Assembly (NCBI GenBank): GCA_020637515.1
Contig: JACKKG010000001.1
Span: forward strand, 1,580,501 to 1,644,500
From: Rhodobacter sp.
GTDB taxonomy: Bacteria > Pseudomonadota > Alphaproteobacteria > Rhodobacterales > Rhodobacteraceae
DNA length: 64,000 nt
Direction of reading: 5' to 3'
Shown: positions 25,633 to 33,311 of the stretch, in pieces
Numbering within the stretch: the stretch's first letter is position 1
Layout of the letters: each line of letters begins with the position of its first letter
Notes under the pieces: model-generated
The model's input: only the letters and a program-made list of their open reading frames with translations
What the model was told of the DNA's origin: nothing
The model's database searches: none
Translations under genes and position numbers: made by a program

Positions 25633-26660
25633 AGGGCAGTCTGATCGCATTGGGCCAGATCGGCGGGCGCGCGGTGGCGGCGCTGATGGTGGACGGCCGG
25701 ATCGAGGATCTGGCCCTGGACCCCGACGGCATCGCCCCAGGCGCGATCCTGCGCGGCGTGGTCGGACGGCCGGTCAAGGGGCTGGGCGGCGTGTTCATCG
25801 AACTGCCCGACGGCGAGTCCGGGTTTCTGCGCGCGCCAAAGGGGTTGGCGCCCGGGCAGCGCATCCTGGTGCAGGTCACCGGCGTCACCGAACCGGGCAA
25901 GGCCCTGCCGCTGACGCAACGCCTGCTGTTCAAGAGCCGCTATGCCATCGTCACGCCCGAGGCACCGGGGCTCAACGTGTCGCGCGCGATTCGCGATGAC
26001 GGGGCGCGCGCGGATCTGAGCGCGCTGGCGGATGCGGCGATGCAGGGCGCGGACCCGTCGCTGGGCCTCATTCTGCGGTCGGTCTGCGTCGCGGCCGACG
26101 ACGCCGAGATCGCCGAGGACATCGCCCAGATGCGCGCCTTGGCCGAGGCCGTTCTGGCCGATCTCGACGGGCCGCCCGAATTGCTGGTCGATGCGCCCGG
26201 TGCGCATGAATTGGCCTGGCGCGACTGGGGCGACGTGGATGCCGTCGAGGATAGCGCCGACGCGCTGGAAGTGTGCGGTGCCCTCGATCAGATCGAGGCC
26301 CTGCGTCAGCCCTGCGTTGCGCTCGACGGTGGCGCGACGATGATGATCGAACCAACGCGTGCCCTGATCGCGGTCGATGTGAACACCGGCGCGGACACAT
26401 CGCCCGCGGCCGGGCTCAAGGCCTCGATCGCGGCGGCGCGCGACCTGCCCCGGCAACTCAGGCTGCGCGGCCTCGGTGGCATGGTGCTGGTCGATTTCGC
26501 GCCCTGCCCGAAACGCGACCGCCATGTGCTTGAGCAGGTCCTGAACAAGGCCTTTCGCGCCGACGCGGGCGAGGCGTCGCTGGCTGGCTGGACGCCCTTG
26601 GGCAATTTCGAACTGACCCGGCGGCGCGACCGCCCGATCCTGCGCGAGTGGCTGGCATGA
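25629..26660 (+). CDS. Ribonuclease E/G family protein, short form
   Basis: A 343-residue RNase E/G-family protein with a partial S1-like N-terminus (I-L-R-G-V-V-G-R-P-V-K-G-L-G-G-V-F-I) and the DNase I-like catalytic part containing T-R-A-L-I-A-V-D-V-N-T-G-A-D and G-M-V-L-V-D-F-A-P-C. The two metal aspartates correspond to D in A-V-D-V-N-T and V-D-F. It is shorter than RNase G (about 490) and lacks the Zn-link and small domain, so it is probably monomeric. The same short form sits between maf and yacG in related species. Confidence 0.88.
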   Translation: MKGSLIALGQIGGRAVAALMVDGRIEDLALDPDGIAPGAILRGVVGRPVKGLGGVFIELPDGESGFLRAPKGLAPGQRILVQVTGVTEPGKALPLTQRLLFKSRYAIVTPEAPGLNVSRAIRDDGARADLSALADAAMQGADPSLGLILRSVCVAADDAEIAEDIAQMRALAEAVLADLDGPPELLVDAPGAHELAWRDWGDVDAVEDSADALEVCGALDQIEALRQPCVALDGGATMMIEPTRALIAVDVNTGADTSPAAGLKASIAAARDLPRQLRLRGLGGMVLVDFAPCPKRDRHVLEQVLNKAFRADAGEASLAGWTPLGNFELTRRRDRPILREWLA

Positions 26661-26827
26661 GCGGCCGCTGCCCGCAATGCGGCAAGCCCACGGTCCAGGC
26701 CTACAGGCCTTTCTGCTCGCGGCGCTGCGCGGATGTGGACCTGGCGCGCTGGTTCCGGGGGGACTATGCCATTCCCGTGCCAGACGAATCCCCTGAGGAC
26801 GAGGCCGAACCCGGCGCGGAAAACTGA
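26657..26827 (+). CDS. yacG: DNA gyrase inhibitor / zinc-ribbon protein YacG
   Basis: A 56-residue protein starting at an ATGA overlap with the RNase gene. It carries the single zinc ribbon C-P-Q-C-G near residues 5-9 and C-S-R-R-C-A-D near 20-26, followed by D-L-A-R-W-F-R-G-D-Y-A-I-P and an acidic tail. In E. coli the family binds GyrB and inhibits gyrase. It closes the infA-maf-RNase-yacG operon. Confidence 0.92.
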   Translation: MSGRCPQCGKPTVQAYRPFCSRRCADVDLARWFRGDYAIPVPDESPEDEAEPGAEN

Positions 26828-26928
26828 CCTCTGCGCGGCGGGTGCGATTGCCCGGTCCGTGACCGTGGGTCATGCTGTCGTCATCGGCCGGGGGGCACTA
26901 TCCTGCGGCCAGATCGGAGGGACTCGTG

Positions 26929-28722
26929 ATGCGCATCGTGGTTTTCAACGCGGGCAGTTCCAGCCTGAAATTCGGCGTGTTCGACCACCAGGGCGCGGCG
27001 ACCGTCCAGGTGTTCAAGGGCGCCTTCGAGCGGTTTCGCGACGGCGGCTGCCAGGCCCGGTTCGAGGCCGGGACCCGGCGCGAATCGGGGGCGGCGCCCT
27101 ATCCCGATCTGGCGGCCGCGACGGCGGCGGTTCCGGGGGTTCTGGCGGACTGGGGTTTGGACGGGCTGGACGCCGTCGGCCACCGGATCGCTCATGGCGG
27201 CGCGGATTTCGCGCAGCCCGCCCTGCTGGACGACGCGACGCTGGCGCGGATCGAAGCCTTGACCCCGCTTGCCCCCCTGCACAACCCCGCCAACCTCGAG
27301 GCCGTTCGCGTTGCCCGCAAGGTCTGGCCTGATCTGCCGCAAGTGGGCGTGTTCGACACCGCCTTTCACCTGACCAATCCGCCCCGCGTCACGACCTATG
27401 CGGTGCCCGGCGCCTGGCGCGACGCCGGGCTCAGGCGCTACGGGTTTCACGGCACCTCGCACAAATATGTCGCCCGACGCGCGGCCGAGGCATTGGACCG
27501 CCCGCTGGGCGACCTCAGGCTGATTTCGGTGCATCTGGGCAACGGCGCCAGCGCCTGCGCGGTCAACCTGGGGCGCAGCCTCGAATCCTCGATGGGTCTG
27601 ACGCCGCTTGAGGGGTTGGTCATGGGCACGCGCTCGGGCGATATCGACCCGGGGGCGTTCGGCTATCTGCACCGGCAACTGGGTCTGTCGATCGAGGCCA
27701 TCGAAGAGGGGCTCAATCGCGACAGCGGCCTCAAGGGGCTGACCGGCAGCGCCGACATGCGCGACGTCGAGGACCGCGCGGCGGCGGGCGACCCGGCGGC
27801 GCAACTGGCGATCAACCTATACGCCTATCGGGTGCGCAAATACATCGGCGCCTATGCGGCGGCGATGGGGGGTGTGGACGCGGTGATCTTTACCGGCGGC
27901 ATCGGTGAAAACTCGGCCTCGATGCGGCGGCGGATCTGCGACGGGCTGGATTTCATGGGCCTCAGGCTGGACCATGACCGCAACATGGCCGTGGACCTGC
28001 ACGACCACGCGGCGCCGCAGATCCAGGCCTACGGCGCGCGCGTGGCGGTGATCGTCACCGAAACCGCCGAACAGTTGCAGATCGCGCGCGAGGTCGCCGG
28101 GCACCTGCAACGCCCCGCGGCGGCGCCACGGCCCTTGCCGGTGGCGGTCTCGGGGCGGCATGTGCATCTGTGTGCGGCCTCGCTGAAGGCGCTGTTCGGC
28201 GACGGCTATGCGCTGACGGTGGACAAGCCCCTGCGCCAACCCGGCAACTGGGCGGCCAGAGAGCGCGTCACGCTGATCGGGCCCAAGGGTCGGATCGAGC
28301 ATGTCGCGATCCTGGGCCCGCTGCGCAAGGCCACGCAGATCGAGGTGTCGCGCACCGACAGTTTCGCGTTGGGGATCGATGCGCCGGTTCGCGATTCGGG
28401 GCATCTGGACGGAACGCCGACGATCCGCATCGCGGGGCCGGCCGGTCAGATCGACACCGACGGGCTGATCGTCGCCGCGCGGCACATCCATATCAACCCG
28501 GACGACGCCTCTGCGATGGGGCTGCACGACGGGCAAGAGGTGCAGGTGCGCATCGGCGAGGGCGAGCGCGCGCTGACCTTTGGCCGGACCCTGGTGCGGG
28601 TGCAGCCGACGGCCTTCACCGAAATGCACATCGATACGGACGAGGCGAACGCGGCCGGGATCGGGCCCGATTGCGAGGGGCAGGTCGTGGCCCTGACCGC
28701 ACATCCGGTGGTGACCGACTGA
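26929..28722 (+). CDS. Acetate/propionate kinase fused to PduL-type phosphotransacylase
   Basis: A 597-residue two-domain protein. Residues 1 to about 395 are acetate kinase: V-F-N-A-G-S-S-S-L-K-F at the N-terminus, H-R-I-A-H-G-G, Y-G-F-H-G-T-S-H, H-L-G-N-G-A-S and F-T-G-G-I-G-E-N. After a short Ala/Pro linker, residues about 405-597 are a PduL-type phosphate acyltransferase with V-S-G-R-H-V-H-L, P-L-R-Q-P-G-N-W, A-A-R-H-I-H-I-N and E-M-H-I-D-T-D-E-A-N (metal histidines). One polypeptide would thus interconvert acyl-CoA, acyl phosphate and acid plus ATP. GGAGG precedes the ATG by 8 bases. A GTG 3 bases earlier is possible. Confidence 0.92.
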   Translation: MRIVVFNAGSSSLKFGVFDHQGAATVQVFKGAFERFRDGGCQARFEAGTRRESGAAPYPDLAAATAAVPGVLADWGLDGLDAVGHRIAHGGADFAQPALLDDATLARIEALTPLAPLHNPANLEAVRVARKVWPDLPQVGVFDTAFHLTNPPRVTTYAVPGAWRDAGLRRYGFHGTSHKYVARRAAEALDRPLGDLRLISVHLGNGASACAVNLGRSLESSMGLTPLEGLVMGTRSGDIDPGAFGYLHRQLGLSIEAIEEGLNRDSGLKGLTGSADMRDVEDRAAAGDPAAQLAINLYAYRVRKYIGAYAAAMGGVDAVIFTGGIGENSASMRRRICDGLDFMGLRLDHDRNMAVDLHDHAAPQIQAYGARVAVIVTETAEQLQIAREVAGHLQRPAAAPRPLPVAVSGRHVHLCAASLKALFGDGYALTVDKPLRQPGNWAARERVTLIGPKGRIEHVAILGPLRKATQIEVSRTDSFALGIDAPVRDSGHLDGTPTIRIAGPAGQIDTDGLIVAARHIHINPDDASAMGLHDGQEVQVRIGEGERALTFGRTLVRVQPTAFTEMHIDTDEANAAGIGPDCEGQVVALTAHPVVTD

Positions 28723-28731
28723 CGCGGCGCC

Positions 28732-28755
28732 GGGATGGGCATTGGCGCCCATCCC
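28732..28755. terminator. Hairpin between the AckA-PduL fusion and the YeeE/YedE pair
   Basis: GGGATGGGC (28732-28740) and GCCCATCCC (28747-28755) form a perfect 9-bp stem with a 6-base loop in the 45-base gap between convergent genes. It can serve both strands; no T tract follows. Confidence 0.55.
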
Positions 28756-28767
28756 ATCGCGCAGGGG

Positions 28768-29193
28768 TCAGGCCGGGCGCGGCGTCACGGCGGGCAGGGC
28801 GCGCACCGCGATCATGCCGGCCGCCATGGCCAGCGTGAAGATCAGCCCGCCGGCGCCGCTCCAGCCCAGGGCGGCCAGGGCCGGGCCCGGGCAAAAGCCC
28901 GACAGCGCCCAGCCCGCGCCGAACAGCACCGAACCGCCCAGCAGGCGCGCGTCGAGGGTCTGGCGCGGCATCGGCGGGATCAGCGCCCCGGTCAGCGCCG
29001 CCGGGCGCCGCCGCGCCAGGCGCCAGGCCAGCAGCATCGGCAGGATCGCGCCGCCCAGCACAAAGGCCAGCGTCGGGTCCCATTCTCCGGTCACGTCCAG
29101 CCAGCCCTGCACCTTGGCGGTGTCGGTCATGCCCGACACCAGCAGGCCCAGGCCGAACAGGGCGCCCGCGGCGCCGGCGATTGCGGATCGCAT
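28768..29193 (-). CDS. YeeE/YedE family half-transporter (DUF6691-like)
   Basis: A 141-residue membrane protein with about four helices and the conserved cysteine motif G-W-A-L-S-G-F-C-P-G-P-A-L near residue 103. It forms the second half of a split YeeE/YedE transporter with the preceding gene, from which it is separated by one base. Members carry thiosulfate or other sulfur species across the inner membrane, with the cysteines relaying sulfur. Together the two genes correspond to the PmpA/PmpB arrangement. Confidence 0.85.
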   Translation of the reverse strand: MRSAIAGAAGALFGLGLLVSGMTDTAKVQGWLDVTGEWDPTLAFVLGGAILPMLLAWRLARRRPAALTGALIPPMPRQTLDARLLGGSVLFGAGWALSGFCPGPALAALGWSGAGGLIFTLAMAAGMIAVRALPAVTPRPA

Positions 29194-29194
29194 G

Positions 29195-29635
29195 TCAGAT
29201 CACTCCCAGCAGGTGGCGGGCGACGAAGAAACTGACGGCCCCGGCGCCCAGGTAGCAGGCCGTCGCGACGATCGAGCGCAGCGAGAACCGCGACATGCCG
29301 CACACCCCGTGCCCCGAGGTGCAGCCGTTCGCCAGTTTGGTGCCCGCGCCGACCAGAATGCCCGCCAGCGCCAGCATCGGCAGGTCGCCCGAGACGTGGC
29401 TGTCAGGCGCACCCAGCGCCAGCACGGCCAGCGCGGGGGCGCCGATCAGGCCCAGCAGAAACGGCAGATCCTCGCGCAGGGTGCGCGGGCCGGCGCCGTT
29501 CAGGGCGTTCGACACGATGCCGCTGGCCCCCATGATCCGCCCGTTGCCCAACAACAACAGCGCGGCGGCAAGGCCGATCATCAACCCTCCGGCCAGGCCG
29601 AACAGCCAGTCTTGGGGGTGCACAATCAGGGTCAT
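29195..29635 (-). CDS. YeeE/YedE family half-transporter, sulfur transport
   Basis: A 146-residue protein with four or more membrane helices and the signature G-T-K-L-A-N-G-C-T-S-G-H-G-V-C-G-M-S-R near residue 105, with the conserved sulfur-handling cysteine. It is the first half of a split two-gene YeeE/YedE system. The 227-base gap upstream of its start is comparatively AT-rich near 29690-29720 and probably holds the promoter. No ArsR-type sulfur sensor gene is adjacent. Confidence 0.86.
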   Translation of the reverse strand: MTLIVHPQDWLFGLAGGLMIGLAAALLLLGNGRIMGASGIVSNALNGAGPRTLREDLPFLLGLIGAPALAVLALGAPDSHVSGDLPMLALAGILVGAGTKLANGCTSGHGVCGMSRFSLRSIVATACYLGAGAVSFFVARHLLGVI

Positions 29636-29862
29636 GGCGGCGTCCCGGGCAAAGGGTTTCTGGTGCCGTCAATCTGGCCCTCACATCAAGTCATTGCAAT
29701 ATAACGAAAATAATAAGGCCCCTGTTCCACCCAGGGCGCCCGGCCGGGAACAGCCGTTCACCGGGCCCGGGCCCGGCGCGGGACAGGGTTTCCCTGTGAC
29801 GCGGATTTCGGGAACAAGCGCCCGGCGCGGGCTGGGGGCCCGCGCGGGCGGCCAGGGGCGAC

Positions 29863-30369
29863 TCAGCCGCCGATCTCGCTGGGGACGATGAAGTCGCGCA
29901 CCGCGCCCTGACCCCAGGCGATGTCCTTCCAGCTGTCGATTTCGAACGAGGCGACCAGGGTCGCGCCCGTCGGATAGCGGCGGAACTCGGGATTCATCGG
30001 CGCCTGTGCCACGATGCGTTCGGCGAATTCCGCGATGCCCGGGTTGTGGCCGATCATCATCACCGTGTCCGTGGTGGCGTGTTTCAGCACCGCCAGCATC
30101 ACATCGGGCCCGGCGTGATAGAGCGCGGGCTTCAACGTCAGGATCGGCGTGCCGGGCAGGGCCGGGGCGATGCCGGACCACGTCTTGCGGGTGCGCAGCG
30201 CGTCCGAGCACAGAACCTCGTCGGGAACATACCCGCGCGAGGCCAGCCATTCGCCGAGATCGGCAGAGGCGGTCTTGCCGCGTTCGTTCAGTGGGCGGTC
30301 ATGGTCGGCCATCGTCGGGTCATCCCAACTGGATTTGGCGTGCCGCGTCAGGATCAGGCGTTTGCTCAT
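29863..30369 (-). CDS. Histidine phosphatase family protein (SixA-like)
   Basis: A 168-residue phosphoglycerate-mutase-fold phosphatase. The catalytic L-T-R-H-A-K-S-S-W-D places His10 as the phosphoacceptor; E/D residues and the second active histidine follow in M-M-I-G-H-N-P-G near residue 105. The short form with R-H-A-K-S is the SixA type, which dephosphorylates phosphohistidine in HPt or phosphotransfer proteins. Its start overlaps the stop of the ferredoxin-like gene (ATGA). The true partner is not visible here. Confidence 0.86.
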   Translation of the reverse strand: MSKRLILTRHAKSSWDDPTMADHDRPLNERGKTASADLGEWLASRGYVPDEVLCSDALRTRKTWSGIAPALPGTPILTLKPALYHAGPDVMLAVLKHATTDTVMMIGHNPGIAEFAERIVAQAPMNPEFRRYPTGATLVASFEIDSWKDIAWGQGAVRDFIVPSEIGG

Positions 30370-31013
30370 CGGTGGAACCGGCTCATGTGATAGGCGCTTT
30401 GTTCCGGCAGTCTTGCATGGCTTTCCCCGGCGGGGCAAGCGCGGCGCGCGGCACAACCATGCGTCATGCAGTCCCGACCCGCCGTGCTGTCCAGATAGGC
30501 GTGGCAGCGCGCGGTGTCATAGGCCGTGGCGGACAGCGCGGCGACCGGGCAGGCGCGCGTGCAGGGCCTGTCCACGCAGGTGTCGCAGGGGTTTTCGGCA
30601 GGCGGAAGGTGGACCGCGAGGGGCAGCGCCAGCGCCCCCCGGAACGAGGCCCAGAGCCCGCAATCGTGATGCACCAGCATTCCCACCGGCGATTGCCACA
30701 GCCGCCCGCTATCGAGCGCCCAGCGAAAGAACGGTGGCCAGGGCGGCCCGTCCGAAGGGAACAGTGCCGTTCCGCCGAATCGCTCGGCGATGGCGCCGAG
30801 CACGCGCTTCGACCATCGGTCCAGGGGATCGGGGGCGCCGTCGTGCCATTCGGGCGCGGCCGTGACGCGCGACCACCAGGTCGTGCCGCCCTCGGGGCCG
30901 ACCAGAACCAGGGACTGGGTGCCGGGCGGGCAGAAGTCCGCGTCCGGCCCGGTCACCGCCAGTGCCAGCAACCCCTCGGCGCAGAGCGCGCCCAGCGGGT
31001 CAATCGTGGGCAC
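30366..31013 (-). CDS. Ferredoxin-like [4Fe-4S] protein, QueG-related
   Basis: A 215-residue protein with a cysteine cluster C-D-T-C-V-D-R-P-C-T-R-A-C-P near residue 142 (C-x2-C-x4-C-x3-C) and a second group C-M-T-H-G-C-A-A-R-R-A-C-P near 182, able to bind one or two [4Fe-4S] centres. The N-terminal part resembles the non-iron-sulfur region of epoxyqueuosine reductase homologues but without the cobalamin domain. Its start overlaps the end of argB by 14 bases. Its redox partner is unknown. Confidence 0.78.
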   Translation of the reverse strand: MPTIDPLGALCAEGLLALAVTGPDADFCPPGTQSLVLVGPEGGTTWWSRVTAAPEWHDGAPDPLDRWSKRVLGAIAERFGGTALFPSDGPPWPPFFRWALDSGRLWQSPVGMLVHHDCGLWASFRGALALPLAVHLPPAENPCDTCVDRPCTRACPVAALSATAYDTARCHAYLDSTAGRDCMTHGCAARRACPAGESHARLPEQSAYHMSRFHR

Positions 31014-31896
31014 GCAGCGTCACGCGCGAGGGCGTGGCGCGGATCATCGACCCGGCGCCGAGTTCGGTGAACAGTTCCAGCAGGCAGGCGTTGGGCACCC
31101 GCCCGTCCAGGATGACCACCGCGCGCACCCCTTCCTCGATCGCCTGCAAGGCGGTCTCGGTCTTGGGGATCATGCCGCCGACGATGGTGCCGTCGGCGAT
31201 CATCTCCCGCACCTGGTCGGGGTGGATTTCGGTCAGGACATTGCCGTCCTTGTCCTTGACGCCCGACACATCGGTCAGCAGCAACAGTCGGTCGGCCTTG
31301 AGCGCACCGGCGATGGCGCCGGCGGCGGTGTCGCCGTTCACGTTGAAGGTTTCCAGCGCGCTCATGCCGGTCGCGACCGGCGCCACGACGGGAATGATGC
31401 CCGCCTTGAACAGGTCGCGCAGCACCTGCACGTTCATTTCGACGGGTTTGCCGACAAAGCCCAGTTCGGGATCGTCGGCGACGCAGACCATGAGGTCGTC
31501 ATCCTTGCCCGACACGCCCACCGCGCGGCCGCCCTCGTCCATGATGGCCTGCACGATGCGCTTGTTGACCAGCCCCGTCAGCACCATTTCGACCACCTCG
31601 ACGGTGGCCTTGTCGGTCACGCGCTTGCCGCGCACGAAATCCGACTTGATGCCCAGCCGGCCCAGGAGATCGTTGATCATCGGCCCGCCGCCATGCACGA
31701 CGACCGGGTTCAGCCCGACCTGTTTCATCAGCACGATGTCGCGGGCAAATTCGGCCATGGCGGTGGCGTCGCCCATGGCGTTGCCGCCGAATTTCACGAC
31801 GACGACGGCGCCGGAAAAGCGTTGCAGATAGGGCAGGGCCTCGGAGAGGGTGCGGGCGATGGCTTTCCAGTCACGATCCATGTTCTGCTGTCTCAT
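31000..31896 (-). CDS. argB: Acetylglutamate kinase
   Basis: A 298-residue amino-acid kinase that phosphorylates N-acetylglutamate, the second step of arginine synthesis. Nucleotide-binding loops V-V-K-F-G-G-N-A-M and V-V-H-G-G-G-P-M are present, and the N-acetylglutamate site includes R-G-K-R-V-T-D near residue 72. The extra N-terminal helix (D-W-K-A-I-A-R-T-L-S-E-A-L-P-Y-L) is characteristic of arginine-inhibited hexameric forms, so feedback control is likely. A start 15 bases later (MDRD) is possible. It is 6 bases from engB. Confidence 0.95.
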   Translation of the reverse strand: MRQQNMDRDWKAIARTLSEALPYLQRFSGAVVVVKFGGNAMGDATAMAEFARDIVLMKQVGLNPVVVHGGGPMINDLLGRLGIKSDFVRGKRVTDKATVEVVEMVLTGLVNKRIVQAIMDEGGRAVGVSGKDDDLMVCVADDPELGFVGKPVEMNVQVLRDLFKAGIIPVVAPVATGMSALETFNVNGDTAAGAIAGALKADRLLLLTDVSGVKDKDGNVLTEIHPDQVREMIADGTIVGGMIPKTETALQAIEEGVRAVVILDGRVPNACLLELFTELGAGSMIRATPSRVTLRAHD

Positions 31897-31902
31897 GAAG
31901 TG

Positions 31903-32553
31903 TTATTCCATGCTGGCGATCAGCGCGCGAAGCGTGGCGATACCCTCGCCCTTTTCCGACGAGGTGACAAGCAGCTCGGGATAGGCGGCGGGGTGTTTCG
32001 CCAGGGCGGCACGCACCTGCGCAAGCGTTCGGTCCTGTTCGGCCTTGCTGATCTTGTCGGCCTTTGTCAGCACGACCTGAAAGGTCACGGCCGACTTGTT
32101 CAACAGGTCGAGGATCTCTTCATCGACCTTCTTGATGCCGTGGCGCATGTCGATCAGCACAAAGGCCCGCCGCAGCGTCGCCCGCCCCGACAGGTAATCC
32201 TTGAGCAGCGCGTGCCATTTGCGGACCACGGCCACCGGGGCCTCGGCAAAGCCATAGCCGGGCAGGTCCACCAGATAAAGCTGCCCACCGACGTCGAAAT
32301 AGTTGATTTCCTGCGTCCGGCCCGGCGTGTTTGACGTCCGCGCCAGCGACTTGCGCCCGGTCAACGCGTTGATGAGGCTGGATTTCCCCACGTTCGAACG
32401 GCCCGCGAAGCAGATCTCGAGCCGGTCGGCCGGGGGCAGGCCGGGCATCGCCACCACGCCCTTGACGAAATCGACGGGGCCCGCGAACAGCTTGCGGCCG
32501 GTCTCGGCGGTCAGGGTGTCGGGCTCGGGCGTCAGGGGAAAGGGCAGGGTCAT
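31903..32553 (-). CDS. engB: Ribosome biogenesis GTPase EngB/YsxC
   Basis: A 216-residue TRAFAC GTPase needed for 50S subunit assembly. The G motifs are visible: G1 A-G-R-S-N-V-G-K-S-S near residue 50, G2 T-P-G-R-T, G3 D-L-P-G-Y-G and G4 T-K-A-D. The start overlaps the MOSC gene stop (ATGA). The order yidC-MOSC-engB-argB is the usual alphaproteobacterial one. Confidence 0.95.
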   Translation of the reverse strand: MTLPFPLTPEPDTLTAETGRKLFAGPVDFVKGVVAMPGLPPADRLEICFAGRSNVGKSSLINALTGRKSLARTSNTPGRTQEINYFDVGGQLYLVDLPGYGFAEAPVAVVRKWHALLKDYLSGRATLRRAFVLIDMRHGIKKVDEEILDLLNKSAVTFQVVLTKADKISKAEQDRTLAQVRAALAKHPAAYPELLVTSSEKGEGIATLRALIASME

Positions 32554-33311
32554 GGCAGGATCTCCACCGGGTCGTCCAGGGCGATCTCGCCGCCCCGCGT
32601 CACGGTTGCGTAAACGCCGAAGTCGCGGTGCCCCCAACCCGATTCGAGTGCGGCCAGCGTGTCGCCCGCGGGGGCGCCGGTCTCGGGGTCGTGGGCGGTG
32701 GCGACGCAGCGGGTGATGCGTTGTTCGATGCGCAGGCGCGCGGGACCGATGGCGATCTCGTGGCCAATCCGGTCGAATTCGGTCCAGGCGGGCAGCCCGT
32801 CCAGCCACAGGTTGCCGCGGAACCGGTGTATGGACAGTGGCCGGCCCATCCGCCCGGCCAGCGCATCGAGCGACGCGAGGTTCAGGATCGCGATCCAGGG
32901 CCCCGGCACATCGGTCAGCGCGCCGCCGTCCCGGCGCGCGACCAGGGCGCGGGGGGCCGGGCGGTTGGCGGGCCAGAGCGGCCGCAGCCAATCGACCAGC
33001 GCGGGGCCGCAAGCGGGCAGGGTGCCGGCGAAGGGCGGGCGCGCGGGGTGGGTCAGGCGCAGGGCGCCCGTGGTCTCGTCAAAGGTGGCGCGGATCGCTT
33101 GCAGATGCCCCTCGGCGGCGCCCCGGACAAAGTTCATCTTGGGCACCCAGCCATCCGGCGCGGCGTCGAAACCGGCGGCTTCGGTGGCGATCGCGTAGAG
33201 GCGGTCAAAGGGCAACGGGCGGCCCTCTGTCAGGGCCGCCCGGGTCACGGTCTGGAACCCGGCGGATTTCACCGGGTGCCGCACGATATGGGCCAGTCGG
33301 GCGCCGCTCAC
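32550..33311 (-). CDS. MOSC domain-containing protein
   Basis: A 253-residue protein of the MOSC (Moco sulfurase C-terminal) family. It has the N-terminal beta-barrel domain (I-V-R-H-P-V-K-S-A-G, then R-P-L-P-F-D-R-L-Y-A-I) and the core MOSC domain with F-R-G-N-L-W-L-D-G near residue 165. A conserved cysteine stands in R-I-T-R-C-V-A-T-A-H near 207, usual for the mARC-like branch that binds molybdenum cofactor. It overlaps yidC and engB by 4 bases each. Substrate unknown. Confidence 0.88.
   Translation of the reverse strand: MSGARLAHIVRHPVKSAGFQTVTRAALTEGRPLPFDRLYAIATEAAGFDAAPDGWVPKMNFVRGAAEGHLQAIRATFDETTGALRLTHPARPPFAGTLPACGPALVDWLRPLWPANRPAPRALVARRDGGALTDVPGPWIAILNLASLDALAGRMGRPLSIHRFRGNLWLDGLPAWTEFDRIGHEIAIGPARLRIEQRITRCVATAHDPETGAPAGDTLAALESGWGHRDFGVYATVTRGGEIALDDPVEILP

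Noticed and set aside
26828..26928. A tRNA gene after yacG, as sometimes found there
   Set aside because: I could not fold a cloverleaf or find T-loop sequence in the 101-base gap.
29636..29862. A small gene or RNA in the gap between sixA and the YeeE/YedE pair
   Set aside because: No start with a ribosome site or conserved frame is seen; it has an AT-rich patch (promoter-like) and scattered GC palindromes only.
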